A stretch of 64,000 nucleotides of DNA from JALHNI01 sp965229305 (GCA_965229305.1 CBDDIZ010000025.1:62001-126000), one strand, 5' to 3'; positions 26,365 to 34,625 are shown, counted from the first letter of the stretch. Made by a program: numbers and translations. The notes: generated by a model from the letters alone, not told the origin.

Positions 26365-27834
26365 CTAGCGGCGGGCGGACCAGGCCGATGGCGTGAGCGC
26401 GGCGACCTCGGGTAAGCGCCGCCGGCCCAATCCCGGGAGTATCGCCAGCAGATAGTCGCGCACGGGCACCCGCAGCCGCCGGCAGGACTCCACCACCGAC
26501 ATGATCGCCGCCACTTTCGGACCCGCCTTCGCGCTCCCCACATGCAGCCAGTTCTTGCGGCCCAGCGCCACCGGCCGCATCGAGTTCTCGGCCAGATTAT
26601 TCGATAACTCCACCACGCCGTGGTCGAACACCCGCGCCAGTTTCGGCCACGCGTTGAGCGTGTACGTCACTGCTTGCCCCGCCGCGCTCTTCGGCAAAAC
26701 GTGGCCGCTTTGTTTCAAACATTCTTCATGGATCTCGTGCAGCCACGGCAACGCCTGCTCGCGCCGCAAAGCGTGCCGCTCTTCCGCCGTCAACGCCGAA
26801 CGCTTCGCCTCACGATCCACGCAGAATAACGCGTCCATGCGAGTGACCATCGCGATCGACGCCGCATCGTCCTTATTCACCTTCACCGCATCTACAAACT
26901 TACGCCGCGCGTGCGCCCAGCAACCTACATGGATCAAGCCCTCGCCGCCCACGCCGTCGTAAGCCGCATAGCCATCGGTTTGTAAGATGCCTGCCCAATC
27001 ACCCAGAAACTTCTGCGGACCTTCCCGTCCGCGCCCCAGCTGAAACTCGAAGACTGTCGCGCCGCCCGGCGCGCCGTACTGCCATAAGTAAGCTTGATGA
27101 TCCGAGCCACTCTTGTCGTTGAGCTGCACCGGCACAGTCGTCTCATCGGCCTGTAAATAGGGCTCCCGGAGCAGTTCGGCGCGCATCGCCTCCACGACCG
27201 GAGCGAGTAACTCGCCCACGCGCAGCACCCAGCCATCCAGCGTAGCGCGCGAGATCTCGACGCCCGCTTCGCGCTCGAACATGGCTTCCTGCCGGTAGAG
27301 CGGTAAGTGGTCGCAGTACTTGGCCACCACCGTGTCGATCACTACCCGATCGCTCGCCAAGCCTTTCTCCACGATGCGCGGCGCTAACTCCGTCATCCGC
27401 ACCGTTACACACTTGGCGCAGGCCCGCTTCTCGCGCCTGGTGACTCGCACGAACCAATGCGCCGGTTCGCGATCCAGCACCTCGCTCACGTCATGGCCGA
27501 TGACTTTGGTTTCGCCTCCGCAACAAACGCATTGCGCCGCACACGGCAGCGTCTCCTCCACCCGCGCCAAAGTCTCCGGCAAAGGTCTTCTGCCGGGATG
27601 CGGTTTTCGCTCGCGCGGCTGATACGGCGGACGCGCCGCTTCGGCCGTGACTTCATCCTGCGTCACGCCGGGCTCTTCCTCGAGCAGGTTCAGTTGCAGG
27701 TCGCTCAGCGTCTCGCTCTTCGGACCGTACTTCTCGATCAGATGCCGCCGCCAGCGCTCTTCCAGTTGCTGGATTTTCATGCGCGACCAAGCCAACTCTT
27801 GCTCCAAGTTCGCGATGCGGGCTTGCGGATCCAT
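26365..27834 (-). CDS. tnpC: IS66 transposase TnpC (copy 2)
   Basis: This is a 489-aa DDE transposase, identical to copy 1 except for Arg instead of Cys near residue 196 (EISRATLDGWV). All catalytic motifs (LQADETT, TDGYAAYD, NNLAENS) are intact, so either copy could drive both. Confidence 0.95.
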   Translation of the reverse strand: MDPQARIANLEQELAWSRMKIQQLEERWRRHLIEKYGPKSETLSDLQLNLLEEEPGVTQDEVTAEAARPPYQPRERKPHPGRRPLPETLARVEETLPCAAQCVCCGGETKVIGHDVSEVLDREPAHWFVRVTRREKRACAKCVTVRMTELAPRIVEKGLASDRVVIDTVVAKYCDHLPLYRQEAMFEREAGVEISRATLDGWVLRVGELLAPVVEAMRAELLREPYLQADETTVPVQLNDKSGSDHQAYLWQYGAPGGATVFEFQLGRGREGPQKFLGDWAGILQTDGYAAYDGVGGEGLIHVGCWAHARRKFVDAVKVNKDDAASIAMVTRMDALFCVDREAKRSALTAEERHALRREQALPWLHEIHEECLKQSGHVLPKSAAGQAVTYTLNAWPKLARVFDHGVVELSNNLAENSMRPVALGRKNWLHVGSAKAGPKVAAIMSVVESCRRLRVPVRDYLLAILPGLGRRRLPEVAALTPSAWSARR

Positions 27835-27884
27835 GCGGGAAAATCAATAGTACGCGATGTCCGGAAAATGTTCCAGCATCATTT

Positions 27885-28238
27885 TCACGCTACTTTGTTC
27901 CGAAACCATTTTCGGGGCTGGGTGTTTTTCCAGTCGAGTCCATTCAGCAGCATCGCCAACTCTTCGGCTCGTAGCGTTACGCTCGCGCCAGCCGCTTCCG
28001 GCCAGCGAAAACGGCCCTTTTCCAGCCGTTTTGCGCAGATCCAGAGTCCGCTGCCATCCCAGATCAGCGCCTTGATGCGGGTCCGCGGCTTGTTGGTGAA
28101 GAGGAACAGATGGCCGCTGAGCGGGTCGTGTTGCAGGCAGTCGCGCACCAGGCCGTGGAGCCCGTCGAAGCCTTTCCGCATGTCAACCGCGGCGGCGCCT
28201 AAGTAAATCTTCGTCGCGGGACCGAGCCCGAACATCAC
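27885..28238 (-). CDS. tnpB: IS66 Orf2 protein TnpB (copy 2)
   Basis: This is a 117-aa IS66 Orf2 protein, the same sequence as in copy 1 (VDMRKGFDGLHG, TNKPRTRIKALIWDGS). It overlaps tnpA by 4 bases. Confidence 0.95.
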   Translation of the reverse strand: MMFGLGPATKIYLGAAAVDMRKGFDGLHGLVRDCLQHDPLSGHLFLFTNKPRTRIKALIWDGSGLWICAKRLEKGRFRWPEAAGASVTLRAEELAMLLNGLDWKNTQPRKWFRNKVA

Positions 28239-28501
28239 GCTTGTTCGGCGGCGCGGATCAAGCTGGCGAGTCCTTCACTTGCGCATTCGATGCGGCGGCC
28301 GTTGGCGAGCACCAACGCATAGCTGGGGTGGTCGTCGAGCACTCGCACCGGCACCAACTGCGGCCGGTTGGCCAACTCGCGCCGCCAGTAGTCCAACGTC
28401 GTCACCGCCAGTCCGTGTTCCGCGCAGAACGCCCGCCGCGGCAGTCCGCTCGCTTCGTACTCCGCCACCATCGCCCGCATCTGCTCCGCCCGCCTGCTCA
28501 T
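28235..28501 (-). CDS. tnpA: IS66 accessory protein TnpA (copy 2)
   Basis: This is an 88-aa protein, the same sequence as in copy 1, and the first gene of the inverted element. Confidence 0.85.
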   Translation of the reverse strand: MSRRAEQMRAMVAEYEASGLPRRAFCAEHGLAVTTLDYWRRELANRPQLVPVRVLDDHPSYALVLANGRRIECASEGLASLIRAAEQA

Positions 28502-28557
28502 GCCTTAGCTTCCCGCTGGCACGCTCCCCTCGCAAGATGGGTTCGCCGCTCGCTTAC

Positions 28558-28897
28558 GCTGCAGCGGTTCAATATTCTCGCGCTTATCGCCAACACGCTT
28601 GCCCGAAGTCTTCGGTAAACCAAGTAGCAGGTGAGGCCCCGAGCTTGTCAACTGCTCGACAAAGAATTGGTGTCGGAACCTGTTGAATGCCTCCTGTTCG
28701 CTTTCTCCTTTACGAAACGAAGTCGACGCATTCCACTGAATTGACCCATCTGAATGCGGATAATACGACTGGCACACCCGAAGTGTCTCGCTGCAAAACC
28801 CCCAAATGGGTAAGCCCGCTGATCGAGCAGATGAGAAAAAGACTAGAGCGTTGAATGTCAGCCCCGTCGTATAGGAGGCTCCCGGATAGACAAACCC
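28558..28897 (-). pseudogene. Central fragment of the split lipoprotein gene
   Basis: This 340-base open stretch on the minus strand encodes GFVYPGASYTTGLTFNALVF through KRENIEPLQ with no start or stop. It is bounded by the IS630 target TA (28898-28899) on one side and the IS66 8-bp duplication (28558-28565) on the other. It joins in frame to 30041-30084 upstream and to 24304-24635 downstream once the insertions and inversion are undone. Confidence 0.88.
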
Positions 28898-29985
28898 TAG
28901 TGTCCTGAGCGAGAAATACGCTTACAAAGGCGCTCGACCTTGCCGAGGATCAGATCGGCGCTCGCGGTCCAGACAAAAGGCTTGGGTGCGCGGTTACGGT
29001 CATCGAGATAGTCGAGCATGGCTTTCTCCAGGTGGCGGACAGCGGTGTGGCTGCCGCGGCGGACACAGCGTTCCGTCACTTCGGCAAACAGGCGTTCCAC
29101 TAAGTTCAGCCAACTGCCGCTGGTGGGCGTGAAGTGCACGTGATAGCGCGGATGGCGCGCTAACCACGCCTGCACCTTGCTGACCTTGTGCGTACCGTAG
29201 TTGTCCATGATCAGATGCACTTCGAAGCCGGTCGGCAGGTTGGCCTCAATCTCCTGGAGAAACTTCAGAAACTCCTGGTGACGGTGCCGCCGGTAGCAAT
29301 TGCTGATCGTCACGCCCGTCGCCACGTCCATCGCGGCAAACAGCGACGTGACTCCATGCCGTTCGTAGTCATGCGTTTGCCGCGCCGGCACGCCCGGAGC
29401 GAGCGGGAGCAGCGGTGGCGTGCGATTGAGCGCCTGCACCTGGCTCTTCTCATCCACACACAGCACCACCGCGCGATCAGGCGGATTCAGGTACAGGCCC
29501 ACGATATCCCGCACTTTCTCAACAAACTGCGGATCCTTGGAGAATTTGAAGTTCTCCACGCGATGGGGCTGCAAGCCGAAGGCGTGCCAAATCCGCACAA
29601 TGGCGTTCTGCGTGAGGCCGGTCTGCGCCGCCATCAGACGGGTGCTCCAATGCGTGCTGTTGGTCGGCATCGTTTCCAACGTCTTGGTCACCACTTCTTC
29701 GACCTGGGCATCGGTAATCCGGCGCGGGGCTCCCGCTCGCGGTTCGTCGAACAACCCCTCCAGTCGCTGCACCCGAAAGCGTTCGCGCCACTTACAGACC
29801 GTCGCCCCGGTGATCCCCAACCGCTCGGCAACTTCGCTATTGCTGATTCCCTCACCGCAGCCGAGCACGATGCGGGCGCGCAGGGCCATGGCTTGGGAGG
29901 ATTTCCGACGCCGCGCCAACCTGGTCAACTTCTCCATCTCTTCCGGGGTCAGGTCCAGGGGTTTGGTCGGACGACCGATTGCCAT
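28897..29985 (-). CDS. IS630 family transposase
   Basis: This 362-aa protein has an N-terminal helix-turn-helix part (ISNSEVAERLGITGATVCKW) and a DDE domain with VVLCVDEKSQVQAL, VHLIMDNYGTHK and SWLNLVERLFAEVTERC. The last codons run through the element's inverted repeat. The stop codon TAG is formed by the duplicated target TA plus the next host base (28899-28897), so the gene relies on the insertion site for termination. Confidence 0.93.
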   Translation of the reverse strand: MAIGRPTKPLDLTPEEMEKLTRLARRRKSSQAMALRARIVLGCGEGISNSEVAERLGITGATVCKWRERFRVQRLEGLFDEPRAGAPRRITDAQVEEVVTKTLETMPTNSTHWSTRLMAAQTGLTQNAIVRIWHAFGLQPHRVENFKFSKDPQFVEKVRDIVGLYLNPPDRAVVLCVDEKSQVQALNRTPPLLPLAPGVPARQTHDYERHGVTSLFAAMDVATGVTISNCYRRHRHQEFLKFLQEIEANLPTGFEVHLIMDNYGTHKVSKVQAWLARHPRYHVHFTPTSGSWLNLVERLFAEVTERCVRRGSHTAVRHLEKAMLDYLDDRNRAPKPFVWTASADLILGKVERLCKRISRSGH

Positions 29986-30040
29986 ACCCTAGTATGGGCC
30001 TCTATTTTCACTTATTCAACGTATTTCTCACTCAGGACAC
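28900..30040 (-). mobile_element. IS630 family element
   Basis: This is a 1141-bp element with 21-bp inverted repeats (GTGTCCTGAG start, ending GAAATACG, one mismatch). It is flanked by the TA target duplications at 28898-28899 and 30041-30042. It was inserted into the lipoprotein gene. Confidence 0.95.
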
Positions 30041-30084
30041 TAGACCTCCAGAGATCCAGTAATTTCCCCACTCCCAGTATTGTT
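30041..30084 (-). pseudogene. Short internal fragment of the split lipoprotein gene
   Basis: These 44 bases between IS3 copy 2 and IS630 encode KQYWEWGNYWISGGL in the lipoprotein frame. They link the N-terminal fragment (31420-31525) to the central fragment (28558-28897). Confidence 0.88.
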
Positions 30085-30157
30085 TCACTGACCTGTCCGG
30101 AAAATCCGTCCACCTAAACTAGAGTTTCCAACAAAACCTTCCTGCCTGTCCTTCGCC

Positions 30158-31093
30158 CTATATTTCAGCTTCGGGCTGCGGAATCCTCGGCGAGTCAAGG
30201 CCGCGCGGGAGCGCGCCCGCAGGGTTGCCTTGAGTCGTTGGGGATTCCGCGGTATCAGTCTGTTTGGGGGCGAAGGACAGCCTCGCGATAAAGTCGCGGG
30301 GCGCGAGGTTGCCGAGCGCGCTATGGGGCCGCTCGACGTTGTAATGCCGCCGCCACTCACCGATGATCAGCCGGGCTTGGCTCATCCTCGAGAAAGCATG
30401 TAAGTTCAGACATTCATCGCGCAATCGCCCATTGAAGCTCTCGACGTGCCCGTTCTGCATCGGTCGACCCGGCTGGATATAAAGCAGCCGAATCTGCTGC
30501 TCCTGACACCACTTCGTCAACGCCCGCGAAACGAACTCGGGCCCGTTGTCACAGATCACTTCTTCGGGACGCTCGCCTCGTTGCTCGACCAAGCGCGCCA
30601 GCGCGCGCTTCACCCGTTCGCCCGACAAACTAAGATCGATCTCCAGCAACAAACATTCGCGCGTAAATACGTCGATGATCACCAGCACGCGAAACGGTCG
30701 GCCATCATTCAATCGATCAGCCACAAAGTCCATAGCCCAGCGTTGATTGGGCCGATGGATACACGTTGCGGCGAGTTTCGGCCGCACCAGTCGCTTGCGT
30801 AAGCGCCGCTTCACCTGCAGGCGCTCCTCGCGCCAGATCCGGCTCACGCGATGTCGGCCGACTAAGTGTTTCTCGGCTTTGAGTAACTCCCAAATACGAC
30901 GCAGGCCCCAACGCGGATGCTCCTGCGCCAAGGCGCGGATGCGCAGGCGCAACGGCTTGCTCCGATCGGGTCGGCACTGATAACGATACGTGGCTCGCGG
31001 CACCACCATCAGCCTGCAGGCGTGACGCTCGCTGGTTGCATACTCGCCCAGCACATACGTCACGGCCGCTCTCTGCTCCGCAGGCTTCACCAC
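30158..31093 (-). CDS. IS3 OrfB transposase (copy 2), C-terminus frameshifted
   Basis: This is the same DDE protein as in copy 1 (MDFV, CDNGPEF, HVESFNGR intact) with Leu for Ser in LLEIDLSLS. One base is missing where copy 1 has CCTG at 25028-25031. The frame therefore misses the native stop after FAPKQ and continues for about 32 extra residues to PQPEAEI. The catalytic core is complete; the effect of the new tail is unknown. Confidence 0.9.
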   Translation of the reverse strand: MVKPAEQRAAVTYVLGEYATSERHACRLMVVPRATYRYQCRPDRSKPLRLRIRALAQEHPRWGLRRIWELLKAEKHLVGRHRVSRIWREERLQVKRRLRKRLVRPKLAATCIHRPNQRWAMDFVADRLNDGRPFRVLVIIDVFTRECLLLEIDLSLSGERVKRALARLVEQRGERPEEVICDNGPEFVSRALTKWCQEQQIRLLYIQPGRPMQNGHVESFNGRLRDECLNLHAFSRMSQARLIIGEWRRHYNVERPHSALGNLAPRDFIARLSFAPKQTDTAESPTTQGNPAGALPRGLDSPRIPQPEAEI

Positions 31094-31353
31094 TTTTTTG
31101 AGACCACGTCCTTCAGGATGCGATTGTCGAGCGACAGCTCTGCCACCAGCACCTTCAGCTTCTGGTTCTCGTCCTCCAGCGCCTTCAGGCGCTTCGCATC
31201 ACTCACTTCCAGCCCACCGTACTTCGATCGCCAGGCGTAGAACGTCGCCGGGCTGATCCCCTGCTCCCGGCACAGATCTTCCGTCTTCCGACCACCCTCA
31301 GCTTGCCTCAAGATCGCGACGATTTGCTCCTCGCTGAACCGACTCTTCTTCAC
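31087..31353 (-). CDS. IS3 OrfA (copy 2)
   Basis: This is an 88-aa HTH/leucine-zipper protein, the same sequence as copy 1 OrfA. It overlaps orfB by 7 bases at the AAAAAAG slippery site (31093-31099). Confidence 0.93.
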   Translation of the reverse strand: MKKSRFSEEQIVAILRQAEGGRKTEDLCREQGISPATFYAWRSKYGGLEVSDAKRLKALEDENQKLKVLVAELSLDNRILKDVVSKKW

Positions 31354-31419
31354 CGTCTCTGTCCTCCTTCTCCTTCAAGGTTTCCAGTTTACGGTGGACC
31401 GTTTTCCCGGTACAGGTCA

Positions 31420-31525
31420 TCACTGCAGAGTATGCTTTAGCCTCATCCGCCACAAACTCCTCCGAGCGGCAGGCCGACACACTCAATAGAACAAATCCTC
31501 GAATCACTCGGCCTAAGGACTTCAT
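31420..31525 (-). pseudogene. N-terminal fragment of the split lipoprotein gene
   Basis: The ATG at 31525 follows GTGGAGAAG. The first residues MKSLGRVIRGFVLLSVSACR form a lipoprotein signal with lipobox VSAC, so the intact product would be lipidated at Cys19. The frame then reads RSEEFVADEAKAYSAV and is cut by IS3 copy 2. Adding 30041-30084, 28558-28897 and 24304-24635 gives 822 bases, exactly 274 codons, with no internal stop. The function of the 273-aa protein is not recognised. Confidence 0.88.
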
Positions 31526-31650
31526 GAACTTCTCCACCAGTCTCGCCCCAAAACAAACGAGTGCGCGCCCTGCTTTCGTCGACAGTATAAATCTCCAACA
31601 GCAGGAGACGTTGTGCTTTGATTCCTGTCGGCGAACTCGCAGCACGAGAA

Positions 31651-31694
31651 TGGCGTCTTTCCTGGCGCCGGACATGGCCTATTGGCCTATGGCC
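31651..31694 (-). repeat. REP-like repeat directly after the secreted-protein gene
   Basis: On the minus strand this reads GGCCATAGGCCAATAGGCC, then ATGTCCGGCGCCAGGAAAG and ACGCC. It begins at the stop codon of the gene at 31695, in the same direction as that gene. Confidence 0.7.
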
Positions 31695-32393
31695 TCATTC
31701 GACGGTAATCGATGCAGGTGGTGCACTTGAAAGAGTAATCTCCATCGTCTTCTCAGGATACATCCGCTTCACTTTTGCAACGCTGTAATATAGTATGCGA
31801 CTATTCTGATCAGTGACATGCACAATATAATCTCCTGGCCGAAAACCACGAAAGACTCTAAACGTCCCGTCTTCATCGATTTCCGACTCAAGCAGCGCCT
31901 CCGTTCTTAGGTTGGGAACGACAGATCGAAAAGTGATCCATAAGCGCCTTCCGCCGCCGTTGAACACTTTTCCAGTCCATACGTAGTTCGCTGGACCAGA
32001 TTGATTCACCGATCCTACTTGACGACCGTCTGGACTCACTATCGCCGTGGGATCAGTGGTGACCGTCAGCCAGTTAGCAGGATCCCGTGCGCCGATCTTA
32101 CCTTCCATTTTTGTCATGGCCACGACACGCGGCGAACCCATGAGGCGTTCTAGCGTATAGGAGTACATCCCGATACGACAGGGAACCGTACCCCGAAGCC
32201 CGCCCTGAAAGCGACCTGACTCGTCTGGACCAGCATCGTAAGTGAATGCCTTTACGGCGTAGGGCTGCGGCCTACCAGACACATCGACAACCCGAAAGGT
32301 AACGGCGCACAGCTTGTTGGTCTCTTGCCCCAAACAAACGAACACCCAAGCAGTAAAACAGAATACTTTTAGACAGACTCTTATTTGAAACAT
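31695..32393 (-). CDS. Secreted hypothetical protein (carboxypeptidase-regulatory-like fold possible)
   Basis: This 232-aa protein has a signal peptide (MFQIRVCLKVFCFTAWVFVC, cut near LGQE). The N-terminal part VTFRVVDVSGRPQPYAVKAF and the C-terminal part TFRVFRGFRPGDYIVHVTDQ both look like beta-sandwich segments of carboxypeptidase-regulatory type. It sits in the AT-richer minus-strand array downstream of the RHS gene. Partners and function are not recognised. Confidence 0.7.
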   Translation of the reverse strand: MFQIRVCLKVFCFTAWVFVCLGQETNKLCAVTFRVVDVSGRPQPYAVKAFTYDAGPDESGRFQGGLRGTVPCRIGMYSYTLERLMGSPRVVAMTKMEGKIGARDPANWLTVTTDPTAIVSPDGRQVGSVNQSGPANYVWTGKVFNGGGRRLWITFRSVVPNLRTEALLESEIDEDGTFRVFRGFRPGDYIVHVTDQNSRILYYSVAKVKRMYPEKTMEITLSSAPPASITVE

Positions 32394-32703
32394 TGTTCTT
32401 CCAACTTCTCCGTAATACTATCGGACATGGTCTTACCCCCCCGGACATGACCTATGCCCTTGGCGCGGCCGGGTGGATGTGGGATCGCGTTGCACTTGGG
32501 ACAGTTGGGCGGGGCATGGTTTGGTCGCCGGCCGGCTGCCCTCGCTTGTCCGGCCGGATGCCCGCGGCTGGGGACTCGGAAGCGTTTCAGAGAAAGCCGG
32601 GCACCATGCCTTTCTGTAGGGCTCTTCATCCCCTACCGTATGCCGGTTTATCCCGGCGCTCAGCCCGGCACTGACCGTCCTTGGCATGCTCTACTTCCCC
32701 CGG
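32394..32703. other. Gene-free stretch with REP-like sequence
   Basis: No credible gene is present. Positions 32422-32460 hold two minus-strand variants of the REP-like core (GGTCATGTCCGG and ACCATGTCCGA). The rest is GC-rich and resembles no other part of the window. Confidence 0.5.
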
Positions 32704-33474
32704 TCACCGTCGTCTCCGCCGGTCGATAAAGCGACAGCCTATAGCACCACCGATGGTAGAACAACTTACAGTATCTACGCCGGAGCTAGATGCAGTATCG
32801 ACTCTTTCCCTTACCTCTTGGGTGAGCCACCAGCAAGAAGCCGGCGGCGCACCACCGAAATAGAATGCTGCTTTGTCAGCTAACACCATAACTAAGCTTG
32901 TTGTCCCTAGTCGATCTACAAGTTCACCGTACCTGCGTCTAGCGGCATCAAGAGCTGGCGAACCGCTGCTTCGGAGAAATATCCATACAAGAGGACTCTG
33001 CCCGTCAATATGAACATAGGCCATCTCAACCTGTTCCCACAGTTCTGCGTCGCCTTGTTTGATCACCAATTGCTCTATCGAGGCTCCGATCCGAATCCGC
33101 AACCACGCTCGGTTGCCTATTTGGGTGAATTCCGCCACACGAACCGGATTCCCGGGATCCTTTCTGCACTCCTTCACTCACCCGTCCAATCGCGCTTCCA
33201 ACATCGCATCCAGACCAAACAGGTCTGTTCTTTCCACCACGAACGTCACCCGCTGGATACCTCGTGCTGGCGTCCTCACGAGGTCCGTGCTTCGTTGGAG
33301 AAGATACTCTCTAGTAAAATCATTCGCAGCAATCCGGATCACGGTACTCGCAGCGAATGGCTTGTCTACTCTTCTGACGACTGTGTCCGCACCGAATGCC
33401 ATCGACATCGTAATCATCACCATAAGCAATAGACGAACTGGTCGAGGAATGATCATTTCCAAACACCGAAGCAT
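32704..33474 (-). pseudogene. Hypothetical secreted protein gene with in-frame TGA
   Basis: Two open stretches in the same frame, 33181-33474 (98 codons) and 32704-33177, are separated only by the TGA at 33178-33180. The first part has a signal peptide (IIPRPVRLLLMVMITMSMAF, cut near GADT). The second continues without obvious disruption (VKECRKDPGNPVRVAEFTQI, then LRIRIGASIEQLV). The simplest reading is one gene of about 256 codons with a nonsense mutation; two genes with a GTG restart at 33177 is the alternative. The function is unknown. Confidence 0.6.
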
Positions 33475-33500
33475 TTCTTAATCTGTTGATTGGCTAAGCT

Positions 33501-33550
33501 TTTCTGGTGCCGGACAAGGCCTATGCCCCGGACATGGCCTATGCCCCATT
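33501..33550 (-). repeat. REP-like repeat, two units
   Basis: The minus strand reads GGGGCATAGGCCATGTCCGG, then GGCATAGGCCTTGTCCGGCA and CCAGAAAAGC, starting 7 bases after the stop of the gene at 33557. Confidence 0.75.
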
Positions 33551-33556
33551 ACCGGG

Positions 33557-34183
33557 TTAAGGCTTTCTCCGTCGGTGCAGTCGGTTTGCGCCCGATTGGG
33601 AACCAGCGTGGCGAATCAGAGTACGGCCGGTTGCTGGTTCCGTATCGGCAAGGTCTGACAATACCGGGCCATCAATGATCTCGATTAAATCAGGTCTGCT
33701 GTTCCGAACACACAACACGATATCCGACGGCAGTAAAGCGGCATGACTTAAGTCTCGAATTTTCTGGCGAATACTGGCATGCCGCTTGGCAACTTTCAAG
33801 GTAAACGTCAAACCTGCAATTCCGAGCAACTGAGGGCTACTGAGGAAAAACAGCGCTACCTCGACATGCTGCCTCGGATTGCTATTGTTAATAATGTTCG
33901 CCGTGAGTACTTCCTGTGCATATGATGATTGACCCGCGACTAGAAGGTACCACTCTCGAAGTTTCGGCAGGTAGGCGCTCGCTCCTGAATGGTGAAACGC
34001 GGTAAACAGAATGTCTCGGATGGTGGGATCACATCCACTCTCAATGACAGAGACTACGAGCGGTAACACTTTTTCTCGCTCACCGCCTTTTACCTCTTGT
34101 ATCATGGCCAGCCTCTTTAGCGTGATTCCGGCTTCTGTTTCCAGATATCTGAGCATTCGGACTTCTTCATCAATTGGGTTCAT
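33557..34183 (-). CDS. Hypothetical helical protein, candidate immunity protein
   Basis: This 208-aa protein is predominantly alpha-helical by composition (VRMLRYLETEAGITLKRLAM, LPLVVSVIESGCDPTIRDIL). It has no signal peptide, so it is likely cytosolic. Its ATG overlaps the stop of the preceding nuclease-like toxin remnant by four bases (ATGA, 34180-34183). That tight coupling is typical of toxin-tip and immunity pairs in polymorphic toxin loci, which is the only basis for the role proposed. The last about 20 residues are basic and may be a run-on toward the repeat. Confidence 0.6.
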   Translation of the reverse strand: MNPIDEEVRMLRYLETEAGITLKRLAMIQEVKGGEREKVLPLVVSVIESGCDPTIRDILFTAFHHSGASAYLPKLREWYLLVAGQSSYAQEVLTANIINNSNPRQHVEVALFFLSSPQLLGIAGLTFTLKVAKRHASIRQKIRDLSHAALLPSDIVLCVRNSRPDLIEIIDGPVLSDLADTEPATGRTLIRHAGSQSGANRLHRRRKP

Positions 34184-34375
34184 ATATAGGGCTGAAACCT
34201 CTCTACCGTGACTCCCATGGCTGAAAGCATGTTGGCCGTCTCAGCCGAGAGGACCGTTTCTTCAACCAAGTACAAGACATATCGGTATCCATTTTGCTGA
34301 GGCAATTTGAGCTGTGTCAATGATCTGCTGCGTGACACGGAATTCTCCGGCGAGCTTGACTTCGTAAACACTCTT
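34180..34375 (-). pseudogene. Decayed PD-(D/E)XK-like nuclease toxin tip
   Basis: Read on the minus strand, one frame gives VYEVKLAGEFRVTQQIIDTA and QIASA. The next gives NGYRYVLYLVEETVLSAETA, then NMLSAMGVTVERFQPYI and stop. Removing one base from the TTTT run at 34292-34295 joins them. The pattern of an EVK motif, a helix, NGYRYVLY and a final strand resembles restriction-endonuclease-fold toxin tips of RHS/polymorphic toxins. The 5' end is missing beyond 34375, where an in-frame stop occurs. Family assignment is by pattern only. Confidence 0.55.
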
Positions 34376-34519
34376 TTATCTGGGGCACGGCATGCTGACC
34401 CGTCCAGGGAGTGGAGACGGCAAAGTCGAGGATGAAGAGGCCGCGATGCAAGCCCTGGGCGACAACCAGCGCATGGGCTTGATGTTATCGCACGAGTGAA
34501 GGGTCCATGCTTACGGTTT

Positions 34520-34590
34520 CGTGCGCCGGCGGTCCACGCATTGGCGTCTCTTTTCTGGTGCCGGACATGGCCTATGGCCGTGCCGGACAA
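34520..34590 (-). repeat. REP-like repeat
   Basis: The minus strand contains GGCCATAGGCCATGTCCGGC, then ACCAGAAAAGAGACGCC and the GC-rich extension toward GGACCGCC, as in the longer units at 35911-36160. It lies about 35 bases after the stop of the gene at 34626. Confidence 0.75.
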
Positions 34591-34625
34591 TACCCCTTTT
34601 ATGGTGCCGGCACCGTCACCCACCC

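Larger units (their letters stand above)
26344..28557 (-). mobile_element. IS66 family element, copy 2 (inverted)
   Basis: This is a 2214-bp element of the same length as copy 1 and nearly identical to it, in the opposite orientation. In its own orientation the left flank is GCTGCAGC and the right flank GGTCCAAC, the reciprocal of copy 1. Confidence 0.95.
30089..31419 (-). mobile_element. IS3 family element (IS407-like), copy 2
   Basis: This is a 1331-bp element with the same ends as copy 1 and a 4-bp target duplication TCAC (30085-30088 and 31420-31423). It is three bases shorter than copy 1; the three single-base deletions lie within about 110 bases near the orfB end. Confidence 0.95.

Noticed and set aside
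22082..28557. Composite transposon bounded by the two IS66 copies
   Set aside because: A composite transposon should have one TSD at its outer ends. Here the outer flanks are GGTCCAAC and GCTGCAGC, and they match the inner flanks of the other copy, which points to two insertions plus inversion.
33178..33180. TGA as a selenocysteine codon
   Set aside because: No redox motif and no SECIS-like hairpin is evident just downstream; a nonsense mutation in a decaying array is simpler.
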